Shown piece after piece: positions 1-5,728 of a DNA stretch of 7,881 bases; the stretch's first letter is position 1, and each line of letters starts with the position of its first letter. The notes below the pieces were generated by a model, which saw only the letters and a program-made list of their open reading frames with translations, was not told where the DNA came from and made no database searches. The position numbers and the translations under genes were made by a program. Source of the stretch: Lachnospiraceae bacterium UBA3386. GTDB taxonomy: Bacteria > Bacillota > Clostridia > Lachnospirales > Lachnospiraceae. The stretch lies in NCBI GenBank assembly GCA_002358875.1, contig DEPS01000018.1, positions 1 through 7,881 of the forward strand, read 5' to 3'.

Positions 1-554
1 CCGGCCTGGATCCCCTGACCCGGGAAAATGCGTCAGGCAGACAGAATGCCCAAAACGATGAGAAATGGAAGGACGAACGCGGTCCGGGGCAGGACGCTGA
101 AAAAGACGGCTGCATGGAGCCCGTTTACGTCCCCCGCGATCCGCACGAGAAGGCCATGCAGCGAGTCCTGATTCAGTACCGAGATCCTGCAAATTATGAC
201 CTTGTGAAGGAGGCTCTGATCAGGGCGGGACGTGAGGACCTCATAGGCTTTGGAGAAAAATGCCTCATTCCGCCGCGGAAGATGTCCGGCGCCGGCAGCG
301 CCGCAAAAGGCAGCAGCGCCTCAAAAGGAAACAGCGCAGCGAAAATCGGCGGCAGCGCCGCAAAGAGCAGAGGAGCCAGCAGCGCTGCGAAGAATAACAG
401 CATCGCAAAGAGCAGCGGAGTCAACGCTGGAAAAGGCGCCAGCAGCGCCGCGAGAAACAACAGCGCTGCAAAAGTAAAAGGCGCGAAACACGCAGACCAG
501 GGTAAAAACGGCGGAAGACCTTCTAATAGAAATAAATCACGCGGCAAAAGGTAA
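1..554 (+). CDS. ygiQ: YgiQ family radical SAM protein, C-terminal part (5' end outside window)
   Basis: The frame is open from base 3, so this is the 3' end of a longer gene; the ATG at 114 is internal and not the start. The conserved end of the YgiQ (UPF0313) family is recognisable: GLDPLT at 3-20, then EPVYVPRDPHEKAMQR and the stretch QYRDPANYDLVKEALIRAG, followed by REDLIGFGEKCLIPPR. The radical SAM cysteine cluster that defines the family would lie upstream and cannot be seen. The family's biochemical role is not established. Two parts are unusual. About 32 hydrophilic residues (21-116) separate GLDPLT from EPVYVP, which are normally almost adjacent. After LIPPR there is a basic, low-complexity tail of roughly 90 residues rich in Ala, Ser, Lys, Gly and Asn. 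The stop is 18 bases before nagA, so the two are probably cotranscribed. Family assignment is from remembered consensus and is fairly secure. Confidence 0.85.
   Translation, partial: GLDPLTRENASGRQNAQNDEKWKDERGPGQDAEKDGCMEPVYVPRDPHEKAMQRVLIQYRDPANYDLVKEALIRAGREDLIGFGEKCLIPPRKMSGAGSAAKGSSASKGNSAAKIGGSAAKSRGASSAAKNNSIAKSSGVNAGKGASSAARNNSAAKVKGAKHADQGKNGGRPSNRNKSRGKR
283..551 (+). repeat. Degenerate SAAK-type repeat tract encoding a basic tail of YgiQ
   Basis: This stretch inside the ygiQ frame encodes recurring SAAK-like words (GSAAK, NSAAK, GSAAK, SSAAK, NSIAK, SSAAR, NSAAK) and ends in an Arg/Lys/Asn-rich run, GRPSNRNKSRGKR. The clearest duplication is a 36-base unit at 375-410 (ASSAAKNNSIAK) repeated at 438-473 (ASSAARNNSAAK), 63 bases apart and in frame, with mostly synonymous or conservative differences. 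The tail is positively charged and probably disordered, resembling histone-H1-like or RNA-binding tails in composition only; a binding role is speculation. Confidence 0.8.
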
Positions 555-560
555 GTCAGG

Positions 561-567
561 AAGGAGG
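561..567 (+). promoter_or_regulatory. Ribosome binding site of nagA
   Basis: AAGGAGG lies five bases before the ATG at 573 and is a near-perfect Shine-Dalgarno sequence. It fixes the nagA start and sits inside the 18-base gap after ygiQ, which supports joint transcription. Confidence 0.85.
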
Positions 568-572
568 ATATT

Positions 573-1901
573 ATGATCGTTCAGAGCCGGAAGGTATGGG
601 TACTGAACACCTGGCTGCAGGCCCAGGTGGAATTTTCGGAAGAGACCGGAAAGATGACGGCTGTCCGCCCTTACGGGGAGAGGCCGGCGGACGAGGATTT
701 CGGAGATTTGAGGATCCTTCCCGGATTTATAGATGTGCACACGCATGGGGCAGGCGGATTTGACACGAATGACGCGGACGAGGAGGGGCTTCGAAACTGG
801 GCGGAAAGCCTTGTGAAAGAAGGCGTGACAGGCTTTCTCCCCACGACCATCACGCAGTCGGAAGAGGTGCTGACGGCCGCGCTCCGAAATGTCGCAGAGG
901 TCGTCAACGGGGAGAAAGGCTATAAGGGGGCGAGGATCCTGGGCATCCACTTTGAAGGCCCCTACCTTGACAGTAAATTTAAGGGGGCACAGCCTGAGCA
1001 GTTCTGCGTAAAGCCGGATATTCCTCAGTTTGAGAGATACTGGGAGGCTTCGCGGGGGCTGATCCGGATCGCGACCGTAGCGTGCGAGCACGATGAGGAA
1101 TTTGCCCTGACGAGATGGATGACGGAGCACGGCATCGCAGTATCGCTGGGCCACTCCTCGGCTTCTTATGAGCAGGCCGCCCTGGCTTTCGCCAACGGCG
1201 CGCGGAGCGTCACGCATGTCTTTAACGGAATGGCGCCTTTCCATCATCGTAGTCCCGGTATCGTGGGCGCGGCAATGCGGTTCAGGAACGTTTACGGGGA
1301 GGTCATCTGCGACGGAAATCACTCTGCATGGCCTGCCCTGAACGATTATTTTGCGGCAAAGGGACCGGACTACGGCGTTATGATCACGGATTCCTTAAGG
1401 GTAAAGGGCCTTCCCGCAGGTACGCAGGTGCGTTTCGGGGGCAACCTGATCGAGCTGTGTCCGGACGGCTGCGCGCGGCTGGTGATTGAGGATGCCGGAA
1501 CGGCGACAATGGCTCCGGGCGGCAGGGAGAATGCCGGAGCAGAGCCCAAAATGCCGGGCAGCGGAGAAAATGCCGGAACAAAAGCAAAAGAGCCGGTCGG
1601 CGGAGAGAATGCGGGAACAAAAGCAAAAGAGCCGGGCAGCGGAGAAAATGCGGGGAAAGCCAGGCTGGGAAATATTGCCGGGTCCACTCTCAAGGTAAAC
1701 GAAGGCCTTCGAAATCTGGTCGAGAAGGCGGAGGTGCCGTGGCAGACAGCGATCAACGCTTGCACCATCAACCCTGCCCGCCTGCTCGGGATGGATCACG
1801 TCAGAGGAAGCATTCAGACGGGAAAAGAGGCGGATCTGGCAGTGCTAAGGGACGATTACTCTGTTGAATCGGTTTATGTAAGCGGGATGAAGCAGTTCTG
1901 A
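573..1901 (+). CDS. nagA: N-acetylglucosamine-6-phosphate deacetylase with repeat insertion
   Basis: NagA removes the acetyl group from GlcNAc-6-phosphate, giving glucosamine-6-phosphate and acetate in cytosolic amino-sugar catabolism and cell-wall recycling. The protein has 442 residues. Amidohydrolase motifs are in order: HTHG at 56-59, metal ligand E128 in HFEGPY, metal-binding H194 (GHSSAS) and H215 (THVFNGMAPFHHRSPG), H250 in CDGNH, and catalytic D273 in MITDS. The C-terminal signatures INPARLLGMD and GSIQTGKEADLAVL are present. The family is usually about 380-390 residues; the excess is an insert of roughly 50 residues (about 312-362) made of a 13-residue repeat, between LVIEDAGTA and GNIAGSTL. 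The catalytic residues are intact and the insert falls after D273 in a probable surface loop, so activity is likely kept. It follows ygiQ closely; no nagB or transporter is in view. Confidence 0.93.
   Translation: MIVQSRKVWVLNTWLQAQVEFSEETGKMTAVRPYGERPADEDFGDLRILPGFIDVHTHGAGGFDTNDADEEGLRNWAESLVKEGVTGFLPTTITQSEEVLTAALRNVAEVVNGEKGYKGARILGIHFEGPYLDSKFKGAQPEQFCVKPDIPQFERYWEASRGLIRIATVACEHDEEFALTRWMTEHGIAVSLGHSSASYEQAALAFANGARSVTHVFNGMAPFHHRSPGIVGAAMRFRNVYGEVICDGNHSAWPALNDYFAAKGPDYGVMITDSLRVKGLPAGTQVRFGGNLIELCPDGCARLVIEDAGTATMAPGGRENAGAEPKMPGSGENAGTKAKEPVGGENAGTKAKEPGSGENAGKARLGNIAGSTLKVNEGLRNLVEKAEVPWQTAINACTINPARLLGMDHVRGSIQTGKEADLAVLRDDYSVESVYVSGMKQF
1524..1655 (+). repeat. 39-bp tandem repeat inside nagA (about 3.4 copies)
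   Basis: Units start at 1524, 1563 and 1602, with a partial fourth at 1641-1655. Each is exactly 39 bases (13 codons), so the frame is kept. Encoded units are RENAGAEPKMPGS, GENAGTKAKEPVG, GENAGTKAKEPGS and GENAG. Units 2 and 3 are nearly identical, differing in synonymous third positions and the last two codons, while unit 1 is diverged, as expected for stepwise tandem duplication. The encoded segment is hydrophilic and probably disordered. Confidence 0.92.
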
Positions 1902-1929
1902 AGCAGTAGATCTTTTCCCGGGATGACAC

Positions 1930-1966
1930 AGGCAGCTGACACAGACATCTTCTGCCTCGCATTTTT
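1930..1966 (+). terminator. Weak terminator candidate after nagA
   Basis: AGGCAG (1930-1935) pairs with CTGCCT (1952-1957) across a 16-base loop, and a run of five T follows at 1962-1966. The stem is only six base pairs and the T run starts four bases after it, so efficiency is doubtful. It is the best candidate in the gap before the promoter of the carboxyltransferase cluster. Confidence 0.35.
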
Positions 1967-2013
1967 CTGAAGAGATCAGAGCGGATCTGAACTGACAGGC
2001 GTCAGGAAAACGG

Positions 2014-2042
2014 TTGATTTTAAAAACGTTAGCTGTTAGAAT
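2014..2042 (+). promoter_or_regulatory. SigmaA-type promoter for the decarboxylase cluster
   Basis: TTGATT (2014-2019) and TAGAAT (2037-2042) are separated by exactly 17 bases; they match the TTGACA and TATAAT consensus at 4 and 5 of 6 positions. Transcription would begin near 2049, leaving a leader of about 90 bases before the start codon at 2138. It is placed correctly to drive the five-gene cluster. Confidence 0.6.
2020..2034 (+). promoter_or_regulatory. Possible CcpA (cre) operator within the promoter spacer
   Basis: The 15-base stretch fits the Bacillus-type cre pattern WTGNAANCGNWNNCW at all fixed positions but one: A2022 replaces the G. It lies between the -35 and -10 boxes, where CcpA binding would block transcription. 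Carbon catabolite repression of a decarboxylation cluster would make sense, but single near-matches of this pattern also occur by chance, and the mismatched G is an important position. Confidence 0.3.
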
Positions 2043-2104
2043 ACCTTGCAGACGTTTTATGCAATAAGAAGTATATATACCATATAGACAGGTATCAATG
2101 AAAT

Positions 2105-2120
2105 CCGCACTCAGGTGCGG
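2105..2120 (+). promoter_or_regulatory. Leader hairpin next to the ribosome binding site
   Basis: CCGCAC (2105-2110) and GTGCGG (2115-2120) form a perfect six-base-pair, GC-rich stem with a TCAG loop. It ends three bases before the GGGAGG ribosome binding site at 2124-2129. There is no T run, so it is not a terminator. It might protect the transcript 5' end or modulate initiation. Confidence 0.5.
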
Positions 2121-2137
2121 TGAGGGAGGTGAAATTT

Positions 2138-3517
2138 ATGGGCAGTACTTCTGCAGCGAGACAGAGAATCCTTGCTCTGCTCGATGAAAACAGCTTTGTC
2201 GAGATCGGCGCAGGAGTCCGGGCACGCGCGACAGATTTCAATCTGGATCCGGCGGATGCACCGTCGGACGGCGTCATCACCGGTTACGGTGTGATCGATG
2301 ACAGTCTCGTGTATGTATACAGCCAGGATTCAGAGGTTCTTGGCGGCAGCATAGGGGAGATGCATGCAAAGAAGATCACTGCATTATATGATCTGGCGAT
2401 CCGCACGGGCGCACCGGTTATCGGACTTTTAGACAGTGCGGGACTGCGCGTTCAGGAAGGCGCGGATACCCTTGATGCCTTTGCTCGTCTGTACGGGCAG
2501 CAGGCCAGGGCTTCAGGAGTGGTTCCGCAGATCACGGCAGTCTTCGGACGCTGCGGCGGCGGCCTGGCGGTGGCTGCGTCTCTTTCGGATTTCACGCTGA
2601 TGGAAGAGGGCGCGCAGCTTTTCGTCAATGCTCCGAACACGCTGGCGGGAAATTATGAAGAGAAAAACAACACTGCCTCGGCTAAGAGCCGGGCAGCAGC
2701 GGGATGCGTTGACTATGTCGGCACTGAGGGGGATGTGCTGGCGAAGATCCGCATGCTCGCAGGACTTCTTCCGTCCAATTTCGAGGACGATTCCGCCCAG
2801 GACTGCGAGGACGTACTCAACAGGGACTGCCCCGGTGTTGCGGCTTCCCTCGAGGATCCTGCAGCCGTTGTCAGCCAGACAGCGGACGAGGGCACGTTTA
2901 TCGAGCTCAAGCCGGATTTTGCGGCGGACATGATGACAGCTTTTGCCCGCTTTGGAGGCACGACAGCCGGCGTCATCGGAAACAGAGACCAGCTGCTCAC
3001 GGCTGACGGCTGCGGCAAGGCGGCTGATTTTGTCCGTTTCTGCGACGCTTTCGGGCTTCCTGTTATCACGCTTACCAATGTTACCGGCTTTGCGGCCACG
3101 ATCGGTGAAGAAAACCGCGTGGGGCTTGCGGCAGCGAAACTCACGGCAGCTTTCGCCGGCGCGACGGTTCCCAAGGTCAATGTTATTACAAAGAAGGCAG
3201 TTGGAAGTGCATATGCGGTCATGAACTCCAAGGGAACCGGGGCGGATCTCACCCTGGCGCTTCCGGGAGCCGTGATCGGCATCATGGACGCGGCTCTTGC
3301 GGCGCGCGTGATCGCGCCGGACGCGGACCGTTCTGAATTAGAACAGACAAAAAAGAACTATGAGGCGAAGCAGAACAGCCTCGATGCGGCTGCGGCCAGA
3401 GGTCTCGTGGATCAGATCGCGGAGCCTTCCGACCTTCGCAGGTATCTCATCGGAGCGCTTGAGGTCCTCTATACCAAGCGCGAGGAAATGCCTGCCAGAA
3501 AGCACAGCAGCCGGTGA
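2138..3517 (+). CDS. Acyl-CoA carboxyltransferase subunit (MmdA/PccB/12S-like)
   Basis: This 459-residue protein is a carboxyl transferase domain protein of the MmdA/PccB/transcarboxylase-12S family. Such proteins move CO2 between biotin on a carrier protein and an acyl-CoA. The two crotonase-like halves are visible: the N half has LLDSAGLRVQEG, the glycine-rich C139-GGG motif and SDFTLMEEGAQLFV; the C half has ITLTNVTGF, the oxyanion-type motif G356-SAY with MNSKGTGAD, and GAVIGIM. I chose the ATG at 2138, with GGGAGG eight bases upstream, over a GTG at 2120 that lies inside the leader hairpin and has no ribosome binding site. The protein is shorter than typical MmdA (about 510 residues) and lacks the usual N-terminal GKLTARER-type segment, beginning near ARQRILALLDENSFVEIG. 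The CoA substrate (methylmalonyl-, malonyl- or other) cannot be decided from sequence. It is the first gene of the cluster, 25 bases before the OadG-like gene. Confidence 0.85.
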   Translation: MGSTSAARQRILALLDENSFVEIGAGVRARATDFNLDPADAPSDGVITGYGVIDDSLVYVYSQDSEVLGGSIGEMHAKKITALYDLAIRTGAPVIGLLDSAGLRVQEGADTLDAFARLYGQQARASGVVPQITAVFGRCGGGLAVAASLSDFTLMEEGAQLFVNAPNTLAGNYEEKNNTASAKSRAAAGCVDYVGTEGDVLAKIRMLAGLLPSNFEDDSAQDCEDVLNRDCPGVAASLEDPAAVVSQTADEGTFIELKPDFAADMMTAFARFGGTTAGVIGNRDQLLTADGCGKAADFVRFCDAFGLPVITLTNVTGFAATIGEENRVGLAAAKLTAAFAGATVPKVNVITKKAVGSAYAVMNSKGTGADLTLALPGAVIGIMDAALAARVIAPDADRSELEQTKKNYEAKQNSLDAAAARGLVDQIAEPSDLRRYLIGALEVLYTKREEMPARKHSSR

Positions 3518-3531
3518 CCCTGACGGGGTAT

Positions 3532-3537
3532 AGGAGG
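3532..3537 (+). promoter_or_regulatory. Ribosome binding site of the OadG-like gene
   Basis: AGGAGG sits five bases before the ATG at 3543, in the 25-base gap after the carboxyltransferase gene. It fixes the start of this small membrane protein. Confidence 0.85.
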
Positions 3538-3542
3538 TACAC

Positions 3543-3953
3543 ATGGAATTAATTAGAGAGGCCGGGCTCAACACCCTTCTGGGCATGGGCATGACCTTCC
3601 TGGTACTGATCTCACTTTCCCTGATCATAGCCCTCTTCGGCCGGATCCTGAACGGAGGGATCCCCAAGCATGAAAAGGCGCCCGCGCCTCTTCCCCAGCC
3701 GAAGGTCCCGGAAAAGACAAAGGTACAGGCGGCTTCCGGAGCTGACAGGGCTTCTTTGAAAGCAGGAAAAGGACCGGAGCAGGCGGCAGCTTCTGCGGTC
3801 AGCGACGGGGGAGTTGCCCCTGAAATCATCGCTGTCATCTCCGCGGCCGTAGCGGCCTTCGAGAGTGAAGGCGGCGCGGCAACCTCGCCGGTTCCCGGAG
3901 TGAGCGGCTTCGCCGTGAGGAAGATCAGAAAATCCAGAAAGCATGTGGCATAA
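3543..3953 (+). CDS. OadG family (gamma/delta) subunit of the sodium-pumping decarboxylase
   Basis: This 136-residue protein has the layout of OadG and the delta subunits of methylmalonyl-CoA and glutaconyl-CoA decarboxylases. One N-terminal membrane helix (about residues 10-36, containing LLGMGMTFLVLISLSLIIALF) is followed by a Pro/Ala/Lys-rich linker (about 40-90) and a conserved C-terminal piece, APEIIAVISAAVAAF (92-106), ending in FAVRKIRKSRK. The GMGM(T/V)FLVL stretch and the P-E-I-I-A-V-I-S-A-A-V-A-A segment are typical. In the family it helps assemble the peripheral carboxyltransferase and biotin carrier onto the membrane beta subunit. The histidine-rich zinc-binding C-terminus of Klebsiella OadG is absent, which is usual for the delta-type proteins. 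It lies between the carboxyltransferase and biotin carrier genes, as expected for such a complex. Confidence 0.88.
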   Translation: MELIREAGLNTLLGMGMTFLVLISLSLIIALFGRILNGGIPKHEKAPAPLPQPKVPEKTKVQAASGADRASLKAGKGPEQAAASAVSDGGVAPEIIAVISAAVAAFESEGGAATSPVPGVSGFAVRKIRKSRKHVA

Positions 3954-3975
3954 GGGCATCCGCCTGTAAAGCCTG

Positions 3976-4004
3976 TTGAATGATATCATTAATAATTTTA
4001 TATT
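3976..4004 (+). promoter_or_regulatory. Internal promoter candidate in AT-rich island before the biotin carrier gene
   Basis: TTGAAT (3976-3981) and TATATT (3999-4004) are spaced by 17 bases, a good sigmaA arrangement, inside an AT-rich island of about 50 bases (3976-4020) in GC-rich surroundings. Transcription would start near 4011, giving a leader of about 20 bases. This could supply extra biotin carrier, OadB and OadA transcripts. A perfect 12-base palindrome, AATGATATCATT (3979-3990), overlaps the -35 end and spacer. AT-rich DNA gives promoter-like matches easily. Confidence 0.45.
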
Positions 4005-4017
4005 ATTTTTTAAAAAG

Positions 4018-4023
4018 AAAGGA
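4018..4023 (+). promoter_or_regulatory. Ribosome binding site of the biotin carrier gene
   Basis: AAAGGA at 4018-4023 is nine bases before the ATG at 4033. A second AAAGG at 4026-4030 is too close to that ATG to serve it well. The ATG at 4023, in another frame, opens only a 63-codon shadow frame. Confidence 0.6.
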
Positions 4024-4032
4024 TGAAAGGTC

Positions 4033-4419
4033 ATGAAGAACTACACAATTACCGTGAATGGCGTAGCGTATGCAGTGACTGTCGAGGAGAGCGGTGCAGC
4101 TCCCGTGGTCACCGGCGTTGCTCCCATTGCTGCGCCTGCGGCTGCTCCCGCACCTGCGCCTGCGCCTGCTCCTGCAGCAGCTCCCGCTTCCTCAGCAGCT
4201 GCCGGTGCCAATAAACTCGAAGCCGGCGCGGCGGGCAAGGTCTTCAAGATTGAGGCTAAGGTCGGCCAGTCTGTCAGCAAGGGTGACACGGTCGTGATCC
4301 TTGAGGCTATGAAGATGGAAATCCCTATGGTTTCCCCTGTGGACGGAACGATCGCGACCATCGACTGCGCAGTAGGCGATTCTGTCGAAGCGGGCGATGT
4401 CCTTGCAACGATCAACTGA
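4033..4419 (+). CDS. Biotin carboxyl carrier protein of the decarboxylase (MmdC/GcdC-like)
   Basis: This 128-residue protein carries the biotin that shuttles CO2 between carboxyltransferase and OadB. The N-terminus MKNYTITVNGVAYAVTVEE is characteristic of decarboxylase carriers such as MmdC and GcdC. Next comes a flexible Ala/Pro linker (about residues 31-57), with alternating AP repeats, and a biotinyl domain (about 60-128). The biotin acceptor is K94 in EAMKME, 34 residues from the C-terminus, the usual spacing; flanking signatures GKVFKIEAKVGQSVSKGDTVVILE and DSVEAGDVLATI are intact. As the only biotin domain visible in the cluster, it probably serves both carboxyltransferases. Biotinylation needs a BirA-type ligase encoded elsewhere. 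The gene lies 79 bases after the OadG-like gene and 145 before oadB. Confidence 0.93.
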   Translation: MKNYTITVNGVAYAVTVEESGAAPVVTGVAPIAAPAAAPAPAPAPAPAAAPASSAAAGANKLEAGAAGKVFKIEAKVGQSVSKGDTVVILEAMKMEIPMVSPVDGTIATIDCAVGDSVEAGDVLATIN

Positions 4420-4453
4420 TAAGGGAAGGGAAAATGCTTTTTTCGTGCAGAGA

Positions 4454-4487
4454 GCGGACCGCTGACAAGGCGGAGAAGCCTTTCCGC
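4454..4487 (+). promoter_or_regulatory. Intercistronic stem-loop between biotin carrier gene and oadB
   Basis: Outer stem GCGGA (4454-4458) with TCCGC (4483-4487) stacks directly on inner stem AAGGC (4467-4471) with GCCTT (4478-4482), with an eight-base bulge on the 5' side and a GGAGAA loop. No T run follows, so it is more like a processing or stability element than a terminator. The same place holds the short dyad AGCGG-A-CCGCT (4453-4463). The rest of the 145-base gap shows no convincing feature apart from the oadB ribosome binding site. Confidence 0.3.
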
Positions 4488-4553
4488 ACAGGCAGTTCCG
4501 GACCAATCCACCTGCGGGCTGTAAAGAAACACAAAGCAGCCGGCAAACGTTTT

Positions 4554-4558
4554 GGAGG
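4554..4558 (+). promoter_or_regulatory. Ribosome binding site of oadB
   Basis: GGAGG is six bases before the ATG at 4565 and supports this start. The encoded N-terminus then begins at the usual family position, shortly before the first membrane helix. Confidence 0.8.
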
Positions 4559-4564
4559 CATCGA

Positions 4565-5710
4565 ATGGATTATATCTTAAACACATTGTCCAACCTGGTG
4601 CACCAGACCGCCTTTCTGAGCCTGACATGGGGCAACTACCTCATGATCCTCGTCGCGTTCGTCTTCCTGTATCTGGCGATCGCCAAGGATTTTGAACCCC
4701 TGCTGCTCGTTCCGATCGCATTCGGCATGCTGCTCGTCAATATCTATCCGGATATCATGGCGAAACCTGCCGACGGCTCTCCCGGCGGACTTCTGTACTA
4801 TTTCTTTACACTTGATGAATGGGCTATCCTGCCGTCCCTGATCTTTATGGGCGTCGGAGCGATGACGGACTTCGGTCCGCTGATCGCCAATCCCATGAGC
4901 TTTCTTCTGGGCGCGGCGGCGCAGTTCGGCATTTTCAGCGCCTATTTCGGAGCCATCGCCCTTGGTTTCAACGGCAAGGCCGCCGCGGCTATTTCCATCA
5001 TCGGCGGCGCTGACGGCCCGACCTCCATCTTCCTGTGCTCCAAGCTCGGGCAGACGGAGCTTCTGGGACCCATCGCGGTCGCGGCTTATTCCTATATGTC
5101 GCTTGTTCCCATCATACAGCCGCCCATCATGCGCGCGCTGACCACGGACAAGGAGCGCAAGATCAGAATGTCCCAGCTCCGTCCCGTTTCCAAGCTTGAG
5201 AGGATCCTCTTCCCGATCGTCGTCACGGTCGTTGTATGTATGATCCTGCCCACCACGGCTCCCCTGGTAGGTATGCTGATGCTCGGAAATCTCTTCAGGG
5301 AATGCGGAGTCGTGCGTCAGCTGACCGATACCGCGTCCAACGCCCTGATGTACATCGTCGTCATCCTGCTGGGCACGTCTGTCGGCGCGACCACCAGCGC
5401 AGAGGCTTTCCTCAATATTACGACCCTCAAGATCGTCGCTCTCGGCCTTATTGCCTTTTCCTTCGGAACGGCTGCGGGCTGCCTGTTCGGCAAGCTCATG
5501 TGCATCGTGACCGGCGGAAAGGTGAACCCCCTGATCGGCTCCGCGGGCGTTTCCGCCGTGCCTATGGCGGCGCGTGTTTCGCAGAAGGTCGGCGCGGAGT
5601 ATGACCCTTCAAACTTCCTGCTCATGCATGCCATGGGACCCAACGTTGCGGGCGTTATCGGCACCGCAGTCGTCGCGGGTGTGTTCATGGCAGTTTTCGG
5701 AATTGTGTAA
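4565..5710 (+). CDS. oadB: Sodium ion-translocating decarboxylase, beta subunit
   Basis: OadB/MmdB/GcdB is the integral membrane subunit that decarboxylates carboxybiotin and exports sodium ions. The protein has 381 residues, matching Gram-positive beta subunits, with many hydrophobic membrane segments. Family signatures are MGVGAMTDFGPLIANP, GGADGPTSIF (D150, equivalent to the essential D203 of Klebsiella OadB) and NPLIGSAGVSAVP, where N321, G325 and S330 correspond in spacing to Klebsiella N373, G377 and S382 of the sodium pathway. The C-terminal MGPNVAGVIGTAVVAGVF is also typical. All catalytic positions I can check are intact, so a working pump is likely. Its specificity depends on the carboxyltransferase partner, and two are encoded here. 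After the TAA stop the same frame stays open for 60 more codons of PEK/PER-rich sequence. Confidence 0.96.
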   Translation: MDYILNTLSNLVHQTAFLSLTWGNYLMILVAFVFLYLAIAKDFEPLLLVPIAFGMLLVNIYPDIMAKPADGSPGGLLYYFFTLDEWAILPSLIFMGVGAMTDFGPLIANPMSFLLGAAAQFGIFSAYFGAIALGFNGKAAAAISIIGGADGPTSIFLCSKLGQTELLGPIAVAAYSYMSLVPIIQPPIMRALTTDKERKIRMSQLRPVSKLERILFPIVVTVVVCMILPTTAPLVGMLMLGNLFRECGVVRQLTDTASNALMYIVVILLGTSVGATTSAEAFLNITTLKIVALGLIAFSFGTAAGCLFGKLMCIVTGGKVNPLIGSAGVSAVPMAARVSQKVGAEYDPSNFLLMHAMGPNVAGVIGTAVVAGVFMAVFGIV

Positions 5711-5728
5711 CAGCAGTCTGAACAGCAG

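Noticed and set aside
537..1322. 261-codon reverse-strand open frame opposite nagA
   Set aside because: It lies wholly over a well-supported gene, has no recognisable motifs, and is expected from GC-rich third positions.
1524..1655. CRISPR-like array
   Set aside because: Units are contiguous, 39 bases, in frame with nagA and without spacers; this is a coding tandem repeat.
2046..2077. Alternative promoter TTGCAG with TATATA
   Set aside because: The spacing is 20 bases, worse than the 17-base-spaced TTGATT/TAGAAT pair just upstream.
2120..2137. GTG at 2120 as an earlier start for the 12S-like carboxyltransferase
   Set aside because: It overlaps the hairpin, has no ribosome binding site in front, and the GGGAGG at 2124-2129 clearly serves the ATG at 2138.
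2713..3285. 190-codon reverse-strand open frame opposite the 12S-like gene
   Set aside because: Shadow of a conserved coding region, with low-complexity Ala/Ser/Thr composition and no family features.
4434..4580. 48-codon open frame between the biotin carrier gene and oadB, starting ATG at 4434 after a GGGAAGGG stretch
   Set aside because: The purine stretch is close to the ATG and poorly placed, the peptide resembles nothing known, and it runs past the oadB start. Translational coupling is possible but unsupported.
4041..4628. 195-codon reverse-strand open frame across the biotin carrier gene and the gap
   Set aside because: Its Ala/Gly-rich part is the complement of the Ala/Pro linker; no ribosome binding site or known motif.
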